Positions 34,601 through 42,361 of a stretch of 64,000 nt of DNA are shown here, in pieces (the stretch's first letter is position 1; each line of letters begins with the position of its first letter). The notes under the pieces were generated by a model. That model was not told where the DNA came from. It saw nothing but the letters and a program-made list of their open reading frames with translations, and searched no databases. The stretch spans positions 310,001 through 374,000 of the forward strand of contig NZ_WEGI01000011.1 of the NCBI RefSeq assembly GCF_009604425.1, written 5' to 3'. Both the position numbers and the translations under genes were made by a program. This stretch comes from Nocardia aurantia. Its GTDB lineage: Bacteria > Actinomycetota > Actinomycetes > Mycobacteriales > Mycobacteriaceae.

Positions 34601-35977
34601 CCCCGAAGTGTCCGACCCGCCCGCGGCACCGCCGGCGAAGCTCCCGGTCCCCGGCCCGCCCGCCGATCCGGGCCCGGCGGACGTCTGCCCCGCGACAGTC
34701 CCGGCCGGGTGCTGCGCAGTGCCCGGCCCGGTACCCGTGGCCGGATATTGCCCGGTCCCGGGCCCGACGGGCTGCCCCGTCCCGATGCTGGGGTAGCGCC
34801 CGGTCCCCGGTCCCGACTCGGATTGACCGGTGCGCTTGCCCTTCTGACCGCGCGCGCGGAATTGTGCCGGAATCGTCGGCCCGGTCGGCCCGAACGGCTG
34901 GAAGGAGGTCTGCTCGACCGCGGCCCGCCCCCAACTGGAGGGCAGATAGGTCGTCGACGGATTGAACAGCTTCTGTGGCGGAATGATCTCGCCGGGAGGC
35001 GAATCCGCGCCAGGTAGCGGAGCGAGTCGCGGCGGTGCCGGCAACGAGGACTGTTCCGACGTGGCCGGCTGATTCGCCTCCGGTGCCGCGGACTCCGAAA
35101 GTTGCTGTGACACAACGTCGTCGTCCACATCCAGCGGCTGACCGGGTAGACCCACGGCAGCCCGGGCGGCGCCCGCGAACTCGCCGGTGCTGCCGTAGCG
35201 ATCGGTCGGCTTCTTCTCCATGGCGTGCGCGATCACCGCGTCCACCGCGGCGGGAATCTCCCTGCGCTGCAAGCTCGCTCGCGGCGGTGGCTCCGAGAGA
35301 TGCGCGCGGATCAGCTCGCTGCGACTGCGCGCCGGGAACGGCGTTGTGCCGGTGAGGCATTCGTGCAGAATTCCCGCGAGGGCATAGGTGTCGGCGTGCC
35401 CGCTCACCGGTCCGGCGTCGAACCCCTCCGGCGCCATGTACAGGTAGGAGTTCAGGGCCGTGGCCCCACGCGCGTTGCCGGTCTCGCCGTCCGTACCGGC
35501 GACACCGAAGTCGGTGAGGTAGACGTCGTCGGTCGCGGTGACCAGAATGTTGCTCGGCTTCACGTCCCGGTGCACGAGCCCGGCGGCATGCGCGGTGTCC
35601 AGGGCCGTCGCCACCTGATAGACGATGTTCACCGCCCGCACCGGATCCAGCGGCGCTTCCCGCTGGAGCAGCGCACGCAAGCTACCCGGGCGAACCAGCA
35701 GCATGTCCACGTACAGAACGTGGTTCATTTCGCCGACCCCGTTGATCGGCACGATATGCGGATGTCCCAATTGCGCGGCTTTTCGGGATTCCTGCAGGAA
35801 TCGCTGCCGATAGGCCAGGTCATGGGTGAGTTCCGCGGACAGCAATTTCAGGGCTACGACACGGTCCTGCTCGGTGTCGTAGGCCTCGTAGACCTCGCCC
35901 ACTGTGCCCCTGCCGAGCAGTGAGCGCAGCTCATACGGACCGAACTGCGTGCCGGCCCGTGATCGCGGTGCGTTCAC
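31625..35977 (-). CDS. Giant Ser/Thr kinase with repeat linker and outer domain
   Basis: Predicted 1450-residue kinase, about twice the usual size. Residues 10-285 are a Hanks kinase: 'LLGRGTVGEVYEAY', Lys44 in 'VVALKLLSAE', 'GLVHRDVKPSNIL', 'YLTDFGVAG' and 'YMAPEGFD'. Then come nearly 950 residues of Gly/Pro/Ser/Thr/Gln-rich sequence with 45-bp and 81-bp repeats and many 'GDYPG' and 'PATAYAP' type units. One membrane helix ('AVTAVVLFALGLALAAVVGV') leads to an outer domain with four Cys ('TVCSN', 'TTCAF', 'MNCTA', 'VTCTG') like those of other actinobacterial kinases. I choose GTG 35977, which has a perfect GGAGG 8 nt upstream; ATG 35992 would add five residues. It overlaps the beta-lactamase-like gene. 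Confidence 0.85.
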   Translation of the reverse strand: MNAPRSRAGTQFGPYELRSLLGRGTVGEVYEAYDTEQDRVVALKLLSAELTHDLAYRQRFLQESRKAAQLGHPHIVPINGVGEMNHVLYVDMLLVRPGSLRALLQREAPLDPVRAVNIVYQVATALDTAHAAGLVHRDVKPSNILVTATDDVYLTDFGVAGTDGETGNARGATALNSYLYMAPEGFDAGPVSGHADTYALAGILHECLTGTTPFPARSRSELIRAHLSEPPPRASLQRREIPAAVDAVIAHAMEKKPTDRYGSTGEFAGAARAAVGLPGQPLDVDDDVVSQQLSESAAPEANQPATSEQSSLPAPPRLAPLPGADSPPGEIIPPQKLFNPSTTYLPSSWGRAAVEQTSFQPFGPTGPTIPAQFRARGQKGKRTGQSESGPGTGRYPSIGTGQPVGPGTGQYPATGTGPGTAQHPAGTVAGQTSAGPGSAGGPGTGSFAGGAAGGSDTSGRNPGTPGTRNGVGGSAAADPGRSPDAGNGAFTTGSQVGRSGTGQYPVTSGGEQPDAGRTPGGFPPGTGRHPTATGTGQFPMPGTPGAGPFPATPGAMGTGRFPTAGTPGAGQSPGTPGQAGRPNTGQFPAAPGQAGGAHSGPSPTTPGQAGRPHTGQFPAAAGQPGGPNAGQSPTTAGQPGRPNAGQSPTTAGQPGRPNAGQSPTTSGQPGRPNAGQSPTTSKQSGRPNAGQPPSTAGQPGRPSTGQFPLVPGAGQPTGAGPKSGQFPIIGQGGAGGRTPGGPRAGQDPKRPEESQDSAAAANPAAGQPDSRPVSDPQSRSYTTTGTLRIIPPSDPDAETNTGNDLPVIRPTDPTSVRPGESQFTPLPPLPQRKGGADPSAQSPGAASTGGFGRAAGDQPVSDVPRYGSAAESGSNAAGVGGSGFTAPGAEPIDRGGYQPTAGNSAADRPFDLGVAAGGGYAAGDEPSGAAGWRSADESAGPYSRGTGGDTGDRGSAPGYGTGASSPQYPGEGSSGIPGDRGSAPAYRTGASSPQYPGGGSGGIPGDRVVAPGYRTGADSPQFPGEGAGDYPGRDAGAYPRSGVGDHSGGGTGDYPGREAGSYPSRTGDHPDDYSGSRAGDYPDSYSGSRAGDHPDDYPSSRTGGYSGSDAGDYLSGTGDYPGRGAGDYSGSGAGDYPGSGDHPVRGAGGYARGDAYPGAGGERPGYPPARRPGEDDGGYDPATAYAPQANRPENEQPAPDHSATEYIPHPGLDRYSLEADDGEPHGYGLLSGYDHDLGYPAADSGYDPATEYVPQSGEYGSYQEEYDDYYGYGDEYGDYEQPRKKRSAVTAVVLFALGLALAAVVGVVAWHLLDVSGSSRTPAADTAAPTSAVDPGTGGPSTSGGTSAKSTTSASGAPASLPSTATVCSNSSGSGAQGKFTKAATGSTATTCAFAEAVRKAYAQAAAGSSSPATISATSPVTGRSYTMNCTAKGELVTCTGGENAVVYVY
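32500..33150 (-). repeat. 81-bp and GDYPG-type repeats in the kinase linker
   Basis: A 'tgcgg cgag' landmark recurs near 32916, 32997 and 33078, 81 bp apart, encoding a 27-residue unit ('GIPGDRGSAPGYGTGASSPQ' plus seven). From 32520 to 32900 shorter units encoding 'AGDYPGS/R' repeat many times. All keep frame. Confidence 0.75.
33861..34310 (-). repeat. 45-bp in-frame tandem repeat in the kinase linker
   Basis: The landmark 'tgcccgg' or a one-base variant recurs at 33861, 33906, 33951, 33996, 34041, 34086, 34131, 34176, 34221 and 34266, exactly 45 bp apart. Units at 33951-34130 are nearly identical and encode 'GRPNAGQSPTTAGQP'. The degree of identity suggests recent expansion or homogenisation. 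Confidence 0.88.
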
Positions 35978-36047
35978 CGGTGAAACCTCCATCGTCGTGG
36001 GCAGGGTGCGTCACCCTTGCCCGGTGGCCCACCGGGGTGCCTGCCCC

Positions 36048-36740
36048 TCAATCTGCAGATTCTCCCGGTGCGACGACACCGTGGTCAAATGCGAACACGA
36101 TTGCGGCGGATCGATCTCGTAACCCCAGCTTCCCGAAGATGTGTCCCACGTGGCTCTTTACGGTCACTTCGGAGATACCCAGTTCGGCAGCGATTTCTGT
36201 ATTGACACGTCCGCGGCCGATCAGCGTGAGAACGTCCAGCTCACGGGCCGTCAGCTCGTTGAGATGGTCGTCACGCCGGGTCGCCGCGGGGCGCGCGGAG
36301 CGGTAGGTGGACAGCACTCTGCCCGTGACCGACGGGTCCAGCCAGGAATCGCCGCCGGCGACCGTGCGAACGGCCCGGATGAGGTCCTCGGCGGGGGAGT
36401 CCTTGAGGATGAAACCGGCCGCCCCGGCCCGCAACGCGCCCGACAGTAGATGGTCGTCGTCGAAGGTGGTGAGCACGAGCACCGGGGGAGCCTGCTCACC
36501 GGCCCGCAGCCGCTCGGTCGCGTCGATACCGCCGACCCGTTTCATGCGCAGATCCATCAGAACGACATCCGGGCGTTGCGCGGCCACCGCTGCGGGCACC
36601 TCGTCGCCGTCGGAGCATTCGGTGACGACGAAGCCGTCCCGGCGCCGCAGGATGCGCCGCAATCCGCCGCGGACCAGTTCCTGATCGTCGACGACTAGGA
36701 CGGCGATCGTGTCGGTCTCTCCCGCACCATCGCCGATCAC
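36048..36740 (-). CDS. NarL/LuxR-type response regulator
   Basis: Predicted 230-residue regulator. Receiver landmarks: 'VLVVDDQELVRGGLRRIL', phospho-Asp in 'VVLMDLRMKRVGG' and Lys in 'GFILKDSPAEDL'. The output domain is LuxR-type ('LTARELDVLTLIGRGRVNTE', 'VKSHVGHIFGKL'). The GTG start at 36740 overlaps the kinase stop by 4 nt, so the pair is translationally coupled with the sensor first. It probably controls the divergent small protein/ABC transporter operon through the palindrome at 38152-38169. Confidence 0.93.
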   Translation of the reverse strand: MIGDGAGETDTIAVLVVDDQELVRGGLRRILRRRDGFVVTECSDGDEVPAAVAAQRPDVVLMDLRMKRVGGIDATERLRAGEQAPPVLVLTTFDDDHLLSGALRAGAAGFILKDSPAEDLIRAVRTVAGGDSWLDPSVTGRVLSTYRSARPAATRRDDHLNELTARELDVLTLIGRGRVNTEIAAELGISEVTVKSHVGHIFGKLGLRDRSAAIVFAFDHGVVAPGESAD

Positions 36741-38095
36741 ACGCTCTCCTGGAATTTGCGCGTCACGGAGCTGAACGCGTCCCGCACCAGCCGCAGCGGG
36801 TCGTCCTGACCGGTGGGTGCGCAGGACAGGCCCGGCTTGCCGAGCGGAATACGGGCGGCCACGTGCCAGCTGCCGCTCGCCGGTCCGGCCGACAGCGTGC
36901 CGCCGAGCAGATTGGCCCGCTGCCGCATGCCCGCGATGCCCATTCCGCCGCCGCGCCGTATCACCTGCCAGCCGGGCACCGTGTTGTCGATGGTGACGGT
37001 CGCCTCCGCCGCCGACACGGTGATGCGCAAGGTCACCGCGGCGCCGCGGGCGTGTTTGGCGACGTTGGCCAAGGATTCCTGGGTGATCCGATACAGCGCG
37101 AGACCCGTTGTCGCCGGGACGATCCGGCTGTCCCCGGTGAGCTGGAAGTCGACCTCCAGCCCGGCGCGCACGAAATCGTCGACCAGATCGGTGACATCGT
37201 CCAGGGAGGGTTCCGGTGTGACCGGCGACGGCCGCTCGCCGAGCAGTCCCACCGTGCGGCGGATGTCGGCCATCGCCTGCCGCCCCAGCCGTTCGGCGTC
37301 GACCAGGGCGTCGACGGCCTCGTCGACGTCGCGATCGGTTTGCAGGGAATGCCGCGCGGCGGTGAGATGCAGCAGCGTGATGCTCAGCGAATGGGCGATG
37401 ACGTCGTGAACCTCACGGGCGATGCGATGCCGCTCCTCGTCGGCGGCCTGCGCGGTCCGGATGGTCTGGTTCTCCCGCTCCTGGTACAGATACAGGCGCT
37501 GGTACTGCATCATGATGCCGACCATGGCGCCGAGCACGACGGCGATCAGATAGCTGGCCAGTGCGTCGATCCCGGGACCGACCATGTGGAACACCACGAG
37601 TTCGGCCAGCGCCGCGGCCGTGAACGGCAGGCTGATGTGCTTCGGCCCGATGGCCGCGACCTCGCCGGCGATCACCACCAGCACGAACGGCGAGGCGTCC
37701 AGCGGCACCGGCTGCAGCAGGAACAACCCCTCGGAGACCAGGCCGATGAGCGACAGCGGAATCGGCCGCGGCTGCACCCCGAACACGGTGAGTATCGGAT
37801 AGGTGAAGATCACCAGCAGGATCGCCAGGAGCGGCACGAGACTCGGGAAGTATGAGTGCCGTTGCGCGACCGCCGCGATCGAGGCGATCGCCAGCGTCAG
37901 ATCCGCTACCAGGATCACCGACGGCGGGTAGTCCAGCGGCATCTCCTCCACATGCCGGTGGAACGCCCCGCTGGGATCTCGCATGAAATCGAGGAGGCGC
38001 TGCTTGCCGTGCTGCCACCCGACTACGATCTGCCAGGCTGCACGAGCCGACAGCGCCGCCGACGCGGCGAACATGATGACGCGGAGCACCTCCAT
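36737..38095 (-). CDS. NarL-type sensor histidine kinase
   Basis: Predicted 452-residue sensor with six to seven transmembrane helices in the first ~200 residues, a HisKA_3 domain ('RHRIAREVHDVIAHSLSITL') and a HATPase domain ('LYRITQESLANVAKHARG' and 'GGGMGIAGMRQRANLLGG'). There is no extracytoplasmic domain, so the signal is probably sensed in the membrane, as in kinases linked to antibiotic-exporting or stress ABC transporters. A tail of about 35 residues follows the ATPase domain. It is divergent from the ABC transporter operon. Confidence 0.92.
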   Translation of the reverse strand: MEVLRVIMFAASAALSARAAWQIVVGWQHGKQRLLDFMRDPSGAFHRHVEEMPLDYPPSVILVADLTLAIASIAAVAQRHSYFPSLVPLLAILLVIFTYPILTVFGVQPRPIPLSLIGLVSEGLFLLQPVPLDASPFVLVVIAGEVAAIGPKHISLPFTAAALAELVVFHMVGPGIDALASYLIAVVLGAMVGIMMQYQRLYLYQERENQTIRTAQAADEERHRIAREVHDVIAHSLSITLLHLTAARHSLQTDRDVDEAVDALVDAERLGRQAMADIRRTVGLLGERPSPVTPEPSLDDVTDLVDDFVRAGLEVDFQLTGDSRIVPATTGLALYRITQESLANVAKHARGAAVTLRITVSAAEATVTIDNTVPGWQVIRRGGGMGIAGMRQRANLLGGTLSAGPASGSWHVAARIPLGKPGLSCAPTGQDDPLRLVRDAFSSVTRKFQESV

Positions 38096-38151
38096 GTCTC
38101 CAGGCTAGCGATCGGATCCGCCGGGTTCATCGTTCCCGGATCGGGGCGCAC

Positions 38152-38169
38152 CTCCTACTCCGGTAGGAG
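38152..38169. promoter_or_regulatory. Palindromic operator between TCS and ABC operon
   Basis: CTCCTAC-TCCG-GTAGGAG is a perfect 7-bp inverted repeat in the 200-bp divergent region. A related site occurs at 20345-20362 before the other NarL-type kinase. Binding by the adjacent response regulator is inferred. Confidence 0.55.
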
Positions 38170-38295
38170 ACAAAGTCTCGTCCACGGCACGAGGTTTCGG
38201 GGCCGGCGGATCCGTAGCGTGATTGCCGAGCAGTCGGCGCCCGGCGCGCCGGGCGAATGGGGCGAAACCGAATACACAGGGAGAGGGGTGAAGTG

Positions 38296-38616
38296 ATGAC
38301 CTGGGCAGATCTGCACGCACGCACCGCGATCATCGGTACGGTGCTCGCGCGCGGTGCGGTCGACCCGGCCGATCCGAAGCTGCTGCACGGCCTTCCGGAC
38401 ACGGATCGACTGTTCGGCGGCCCGGCCGGGATCATGGCCGCGTTGCAGTACCGGTGGGACAACCACCTGCGCGCCAAGTCCGATCTGGCGCTGATCGAGG
38501 GACGGTCGTCTGCGGAGAGCTATGTGCAGTTGGCCGCCGAGCAACCGGTACTACGCGCGATACTCGACGCACACCACGAGCGCGTGCGGCGGCCGGACCG
38601 CGTACTGGTGCGGTGA
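38296..38616 (+). CDS. Small hypothetical protein in ABC transporter operon
   Basis: Predicted 106-residue soluble protein, mostly helical, with 'LFGGPAGIMAALQYRWDNHL' in the middle and a basic C-terminus. No family recognised. The ATG at 38296 follows GAGAGGGG by 7 nt. Only 19 bp separate it from the ABC ATPase gene, so it is the first gene of that operon and faces the two-component system. A role as accessory or sensor protein of the transporter is possible but unproven. Confidence 0.65.
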   Translation: MTWADLHARTAIIGTVLARGAVDPADPKLLHGLPDTDRLFGGPAGIMAALQYRWDNHLRAKSDLALIEGRSSAESYVQLAAEQPVLRAILDAHHERVRRPDRVLVR

Positions 38617-38635
38617 GAGGGCCGGGGGCACAACC

Positions 38636-39715
38636 ATGTTGGAACTGATCGACGTCGTCAAGGAATATCGGGTGGGCGGACAGGTCGTTCGCGCGCTCGA
38701 CCGGGTCGGCCTGCGCATCGAATCGGGCGAATTCACCGCGATCGTGGGCCCGTCCGGGTCCGGTAAGAGCACCTTGCTCCATCTGCTCGGCGCGCTCGAC
38801 TGCCCGGATTCCGGTTCCATCCGGTTCCGCGGCGAGGAGATCGCCGATCTCGACGACGACCGCCAGTCCGAATTCCGCCGGCATCGGGTGGGTTTCGTAT
38901 TCCAGTTCTTCAATCTGCTACCCACGCTCTCGGCCTGGGAGAACGTCGCCGTCCCGAAACTGCTGGACGGCACCGGGCTTCGCCGGGCGAAGCCGCGCGC
39001 CCTCGAGTTGCTCGATCTGGTCGGCCTCGCCGACCGTGCGCACCATCGCCCCTCCGAGCTGTCCGGCGGCCAGATGCAGCGGGTCGCCGTGGCTCGCGCA
39101 CTGATCATGGACCCGCCGCTCATCCTCGCCGATGAGCCGACAGGCAACCTGGACTCGGCCACCGGCGCCGCGATCCTCGAATTGCTGGGCGACATCGCCG
39201 CACAGGGCAATTCGGTCGTCATGGTCACGCACGACATGAGCGCGGTCGAATACTGCGACCGCGTGATCACCCTCCGCGACGGCCGCATCGGCGCGCAGGA
39301 GCGGACAGGCCGGGAGCGTGCCGCCGGGCCACGAGCCCGCAAGGCCGACGCGCCGCCCGCCCTGTCACTCTTGACGGAACGCCCTGCGCCCGAACCGGAA
39401 GACCTCGCCTCCGAACCGGAAGACCTCGCCTCCGAACCAGAAAGCCTTGTGCCCGAACCAGTTTCGATCGGGAACGACGAGCCCGCAGGGAGTGTGGGGC
39501 TCGCGCACGACCAGCCTGCCCGAGGTGTGAAGCCTGCCCGAAGCATGGGGCTCGTGCACCACGAGCACGCCCGAAGCGTCGATCTTGCGCGCGACGAGCC
39601 TGCCCAGGGCGCTGATCTTGCGCGCGACGAGCCTGCCGAGAGCGCCGAGCTCGCGCACGACGAGCCCGCCCCGAGCACCGCGCTCGCGCACGACGAGCAT
39701 GCCCGGACCTCGTGA
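38636..39715 (+). CDS. ABC transporter ATPase with long repeat tail
   Basis: Predicted 359-residue ATPase of the MacB/LolD class. Residues 1-225 hold Walker A 'VGPSGSGKSTLL', Q-loop 'FVFQFFNLLPTLSAWENVA', signature 'LSGGQMQRVAVARAL', Walker B 'LILADEPTGNLDS' and H-loop 'MVTHDM'. The last ~130 residues are an unusual acidic Ala/Glu/Asp/His-rich tail with 11-residue repeats ('LARDEPAQGAD', 'LARDEPAESAE'). Normal family members end near residue 230. It is coupled to the permease gene by a stop/start overlap. Confidence 0.9.
   Translation: MLELIDVVKEYRVGGQVVRALDRVGLRIESGEFTAIVGPSGSGKSTLLHLLGALDCPDSGSIRFRGEEIADLDDDRQSEFRRHRVGFVFQFFNLLPTLSAWENVAVPKLLDGTGLRRAKPRALELLDLVGLADRAHHRPSELSGGQMQRVAVARALIMDPPLILADEPTGNLDSATGAAILELLGDIAAQGNSVVMVTHDMSAVEYCDRVITLRDGRIGAQERTGRERAAGPRARKADAPPALSLLTERPAPEPEDLASEPEDLASEPESLVPEPVSIGNDEPAGSVGLAHDQPARGVKPARSMGLVHHEHARSVDLARDEPAQGADLARDEPAESAELAHDEPAPSTALAHDEHARTS
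39470..39712 (+). repeat. 33-bp in-frame repeat in ABC ATPase tail
   Basis: Units beginning 'ct(t/c)gcgc' at 39584, 39617, 39650 and 39683 are 33 bp apart and similar along their length; weaker copies extend upstream to about 39470. Each encodes 11 residues. Confidence 0.75.
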
Positions 39716-42204
39716 TGCGCGCGGCATGGGATCGGCTGCGGCTGTTCAACCTCGGTGAACTCGTGGTCCATCGCGGCCGCACGGTCATCGCCCTCGTGGT
39801 GATGGCCGTGTCCGCCGGACTGCTGGTCTCCGTATTCAGCATCGCGGGTTCGGTGACCGGTTCGGTGGACATGCTCACCAAGAGTCTCGGCGGCAGAGCC
39901 GAACTGGAGATCTCCGGGATCACCGACGACGGATTCGACCAGCGCATGCTGGCACAGGTACGCGCCGTGCCGGGCATCGAGGCAGCAGTGCCGATGCTCC
40001 GGGCGCAACTCGCCTCCGGCGACGAGCCCACCCTGCTCGTCGGCGCCGACGCAAGCGTCGCCGCGCTGGGCAGTTCTCTCGACGCACCGCTCCGGGCCCA
40101 GGCGGTGCGCCTGCTGAGCACCCCGAACGGCGTACTGACCGGGTCGGCCCTCGGATATGCCGTGGGCGACCGCTTCCATCTCGGTACCACCGCGGTGACC
40201 GTCGCGGGCGTCCTCGACGACGCCACCTCCCGGCGGCTCGACGGCGGCCACATCATCGTCGCCACCCTGCCGGTCGCACAACAGATCGCGGGCCGCGCCG
40301 GAACATTGGACTCGATCGAGATCGTGCCCGTCGCCGGCACCGATGTGGCCCGGTTGCGCACCGCGCTGACCACCCTGGTGAACGGCCGCGCGGTCGTGGC
40401 CGAGCCGGGTCTGAGGACCGCGCAGGCCGGCGGAGCCATCCAGTTGGTCCGGTACTCCACCACGATGGCCTCCGCGGCGGCGCTGATCGTCTCCGGATTC
40501 CTCATCTACAACGCGATGAGTATGGCTGTGGCACAACGCCGTCCGACGTTGTCGCTGCTGCGCGCGATGGGCGGCCGCCGGAGCCCGATGGTCCGCGACC
40601 TGATCGCCGAGGCGGCCCTGCTCGGCCTGGTCGGCGGCGCGCTCGGCGCCGTGGCGGGAATACTCACCGGCCGGTTGACGATCGCCCGGATCCCGGCCGC
40701 GATGATCGCCTCGGTGCAGACCCACATCGACTACCTGGTGCCCGGCTACGCCGTACCGGCGGCGATCGCGGCCTGTGTGGCGGCCAGCGTGACGGCGTCG
40801 GCGATCGCCGCCCGGCAGATCTACAAGGTGCAGCCCATCGAGGCCCTGGCTCCCGTCGGCGTCTCCAAGGCGGACGCGGTGAACCCGTTGTTGCGCTGGG
40901 CGGCAGTCGTTCTCGGCCTGCTCATGGTCACCGCGGCGATCGGCATCGCCCGCGCCGATCTGGGCCGCTACTCGCTGGCCGCGATCTCGTTGTCGATCGC
41001 CGCGGCGCTGGTGCTCTGCTTCGCCGCGACCGGGCCGATCGTCGCGCTCGCCGCCGCGGTGGCGCGAATCTTCGGCGCTCCCGGCGCGCTCGGCGCCACC
41101 ACGATCGAACGGGCCCCACGCCGGGTGTGGGCCACCGCGATGACGGTGATGATCGGCGTCAGCGCGACGGTGGCGATGGGCGGCGCTTCCGGCAACCTGG
41201 TCGACGCGGCGACCGCGGGTTACGCCGATCTGGCCCGCCGCGACGCCTTCGTCAGTCCCACGCCCATGGCCTCGTATCCCACCGGCCCGGTCCTCCCGGC
41301 CGACCTGAAGGCGCGCATCGCGGCGGTCCCGGGCGTCACCGACGTCGGTTCGGCGCAGATGGCCTTCGCGACCCTCGGCCGGGGCCGGGTCATGCTGCAG
41401 GCCTACGAGCACGGCTCACCATCCTCGCTCATCGACGGCCTGAAACCCGGTGTGGTGGAAGCGATGTCGTCCGGCTCGGGGGTGGTCGTCTCTCGCGACG
41501 TCGCGCGCGATCTGCACGTCCGGGAGGGTTCGCCTCTCGACCTGCCCACCCCGACCGGCGTCCACACCGTGCGGGTACTGCAGGTGATCCCGTACTTCTC
41601 GGCGATCACCGGCACCGTGGTGCTGGATCTGGACGTCCTGCGGCAGTGGTATGCCCGCCCCGGCGAGACCATCCTCGGCATCAATTTCGCCCCCGGCGCC
41701 GACCCGGCCACGACCTTCGCCGCGATTCGCGCCGTACTGCCGCCAGGCGCCTTCCTCGCCGGCGGCCGCGACGCGGTGGCCGCCGTCTCCGAGGGCGTCC
41801 GCCAGGGCACGGCCCTGTCCGGGTCCATCCTGTGGATCGTGGTGCTGGTCTCGACCGTCGCCCTGCTGAACACGCTGATGCTCTCGGTGCTGGAACGCCG
41901 CCGCGAACTCGGCGTGCTGCGCGCGATGGGAATCAGCCGTCGCTTCCTGTTGCGGACCGTACTCACCGAGGCCGTCGGCATCGGATGTACCGGCGCCGCA
42001 CTGGGTGCGGCGGTCGGCGCCGCCGTGCACTACCTCGCGACCCTGGCCCTCGGGCACGCCATGACCATCGACGTCACCTACCACCCGGGCCCGATGCTCC
42101 TGATCTACGCCACCGCCGCGCTGATCCTGGCACTGCTCGGCTCGATCCCGCCCGCGGTCCGCGCCGCCCGCCTCCCCATCGTGGAGGCGATCGCCGCCGA
42201 CTGA
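39715..42204 (+). CDS. FtsX-like ABC transporter permease
   Basis: Predicted 829-residue membrane protein with two FtsX domains. A first helix ('TVIALVVMAVSAGLLVSVFS') is followed by a MacB-type periplasmic region, three helices, another extracytoplasmic region of ~240 residues and three C-terminal helices ('ILWIVVLVSTVALLNTLMLS'). 'LSLLRAMGGRRSPMVRDLI' and 'RRELGVLRAMGISRRFLLRT' are the paired coupling helices that contact the ATPase. Such transporters act by mechanotransmission or export of lipids or peptides. ATG 39715 overlaps the ATPase stop by 1 nt; GTG 39712 (4-nt overlap) is equally possible. A strong terminator follows. Confidence 0.9.
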   Translation: MRAAWDRLRLFNLGELVVHRGRTVIALVVMAVSAGLLVSVFSIAGSVTGSVDMLTKSLGGRAELEISGITDDGFDQRMLAQVRAVPGIEAAVPMLRAQLASGDEPTLLVGADASVAALGSSLDAPLRAQAVRLLSTPNGVLTGSALGYAVGDRFHLGTTAVTVAGVLDDATSRRLDGGHIIVATLPVAQQIAGRAGTLDSIEIVPVAGTDVARLRTALTTLVNGRAVVAEPGLRTAQAGGAIQLVRYSTTMASAAALIVSGFLIYNAMSMAVAQRRPTLSLLRAMGGRRSPMVRDLIAEAALLGLVGGALGAVAGILTGRLTIARIPAAMIASVQTHIDYLVPGYAVPAAIAACVAASVTASAIAARQIYKVQPIEALAPVGVSKADAVNPLLRWAAVVLGLLMVTAAIGIARADLGRYSLAAISLSIAAALVLCFAATGPIVALAAAVARIFGAPGALGATTIERAPRRVWATAMTVMIGVSATVAMGGASGNLVDAATAGYADLARRDAFVSPTPMASYPTGPVLPADLKARIAAVPGVTDVGSAQMAFATLGRGRVMLQAYEHGSPSSLIDGLKPGVVEAMSSGSGVVVSRDVARDLHVREGSPLDLPTPTGVHTVRVLQVIPYFSAITGTVVLDLDVLRQWYARPGETILGINFAPGADPATTFAAIRAVLPPGAFLAGGRDAVAAVSEGVRQGTALSGSILWIVVLVSTVALLNTLMLSVLERRRELGVLRAMGISRRFLLRTVLTEAVGIGCTGAALGAAVGAAVHYLATLALGHAMTIDVTYHPGPMLLIYATAALILALLGSIPPAVRAARLPIVEAIAAD

Positions 42205-42222
42205 CCGCGGGCCAGGAGGGGA

Positions 42223-42250
42223 GCCCTCACCCGGCCCGCCGGGTGAGGGC
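42223..42250 (+). terminator. Terminator of the ABC transporter operon
   Basis: A perfect 13-bp stem (42223-42235 with 42238-42250) begins 18 nt after the permease stop. Only two bases separate the arms, so the innermost pairs open to form the loop. Confidence 0.7.
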
Positions 42251-42361
42251 CGTCCTCGCGACTGCGTGTGCACACATGCTGCGGGGTCGCGGGGGAGGGG
42301 GATCCGTCGGCGCCGCACCGGAACCCGATGCGCACGCACCCGCCCCCGGTTATCGTGGGGC

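Noticed and set aside
38551..41412. 953-codon minus-strand open frame over the ABC transporter genes
   Set aside because: Composition is His/Arg/Gly/Asp-rich shadow sequence opposite two clearly real genes with family motifs; no ribosome site or domain.
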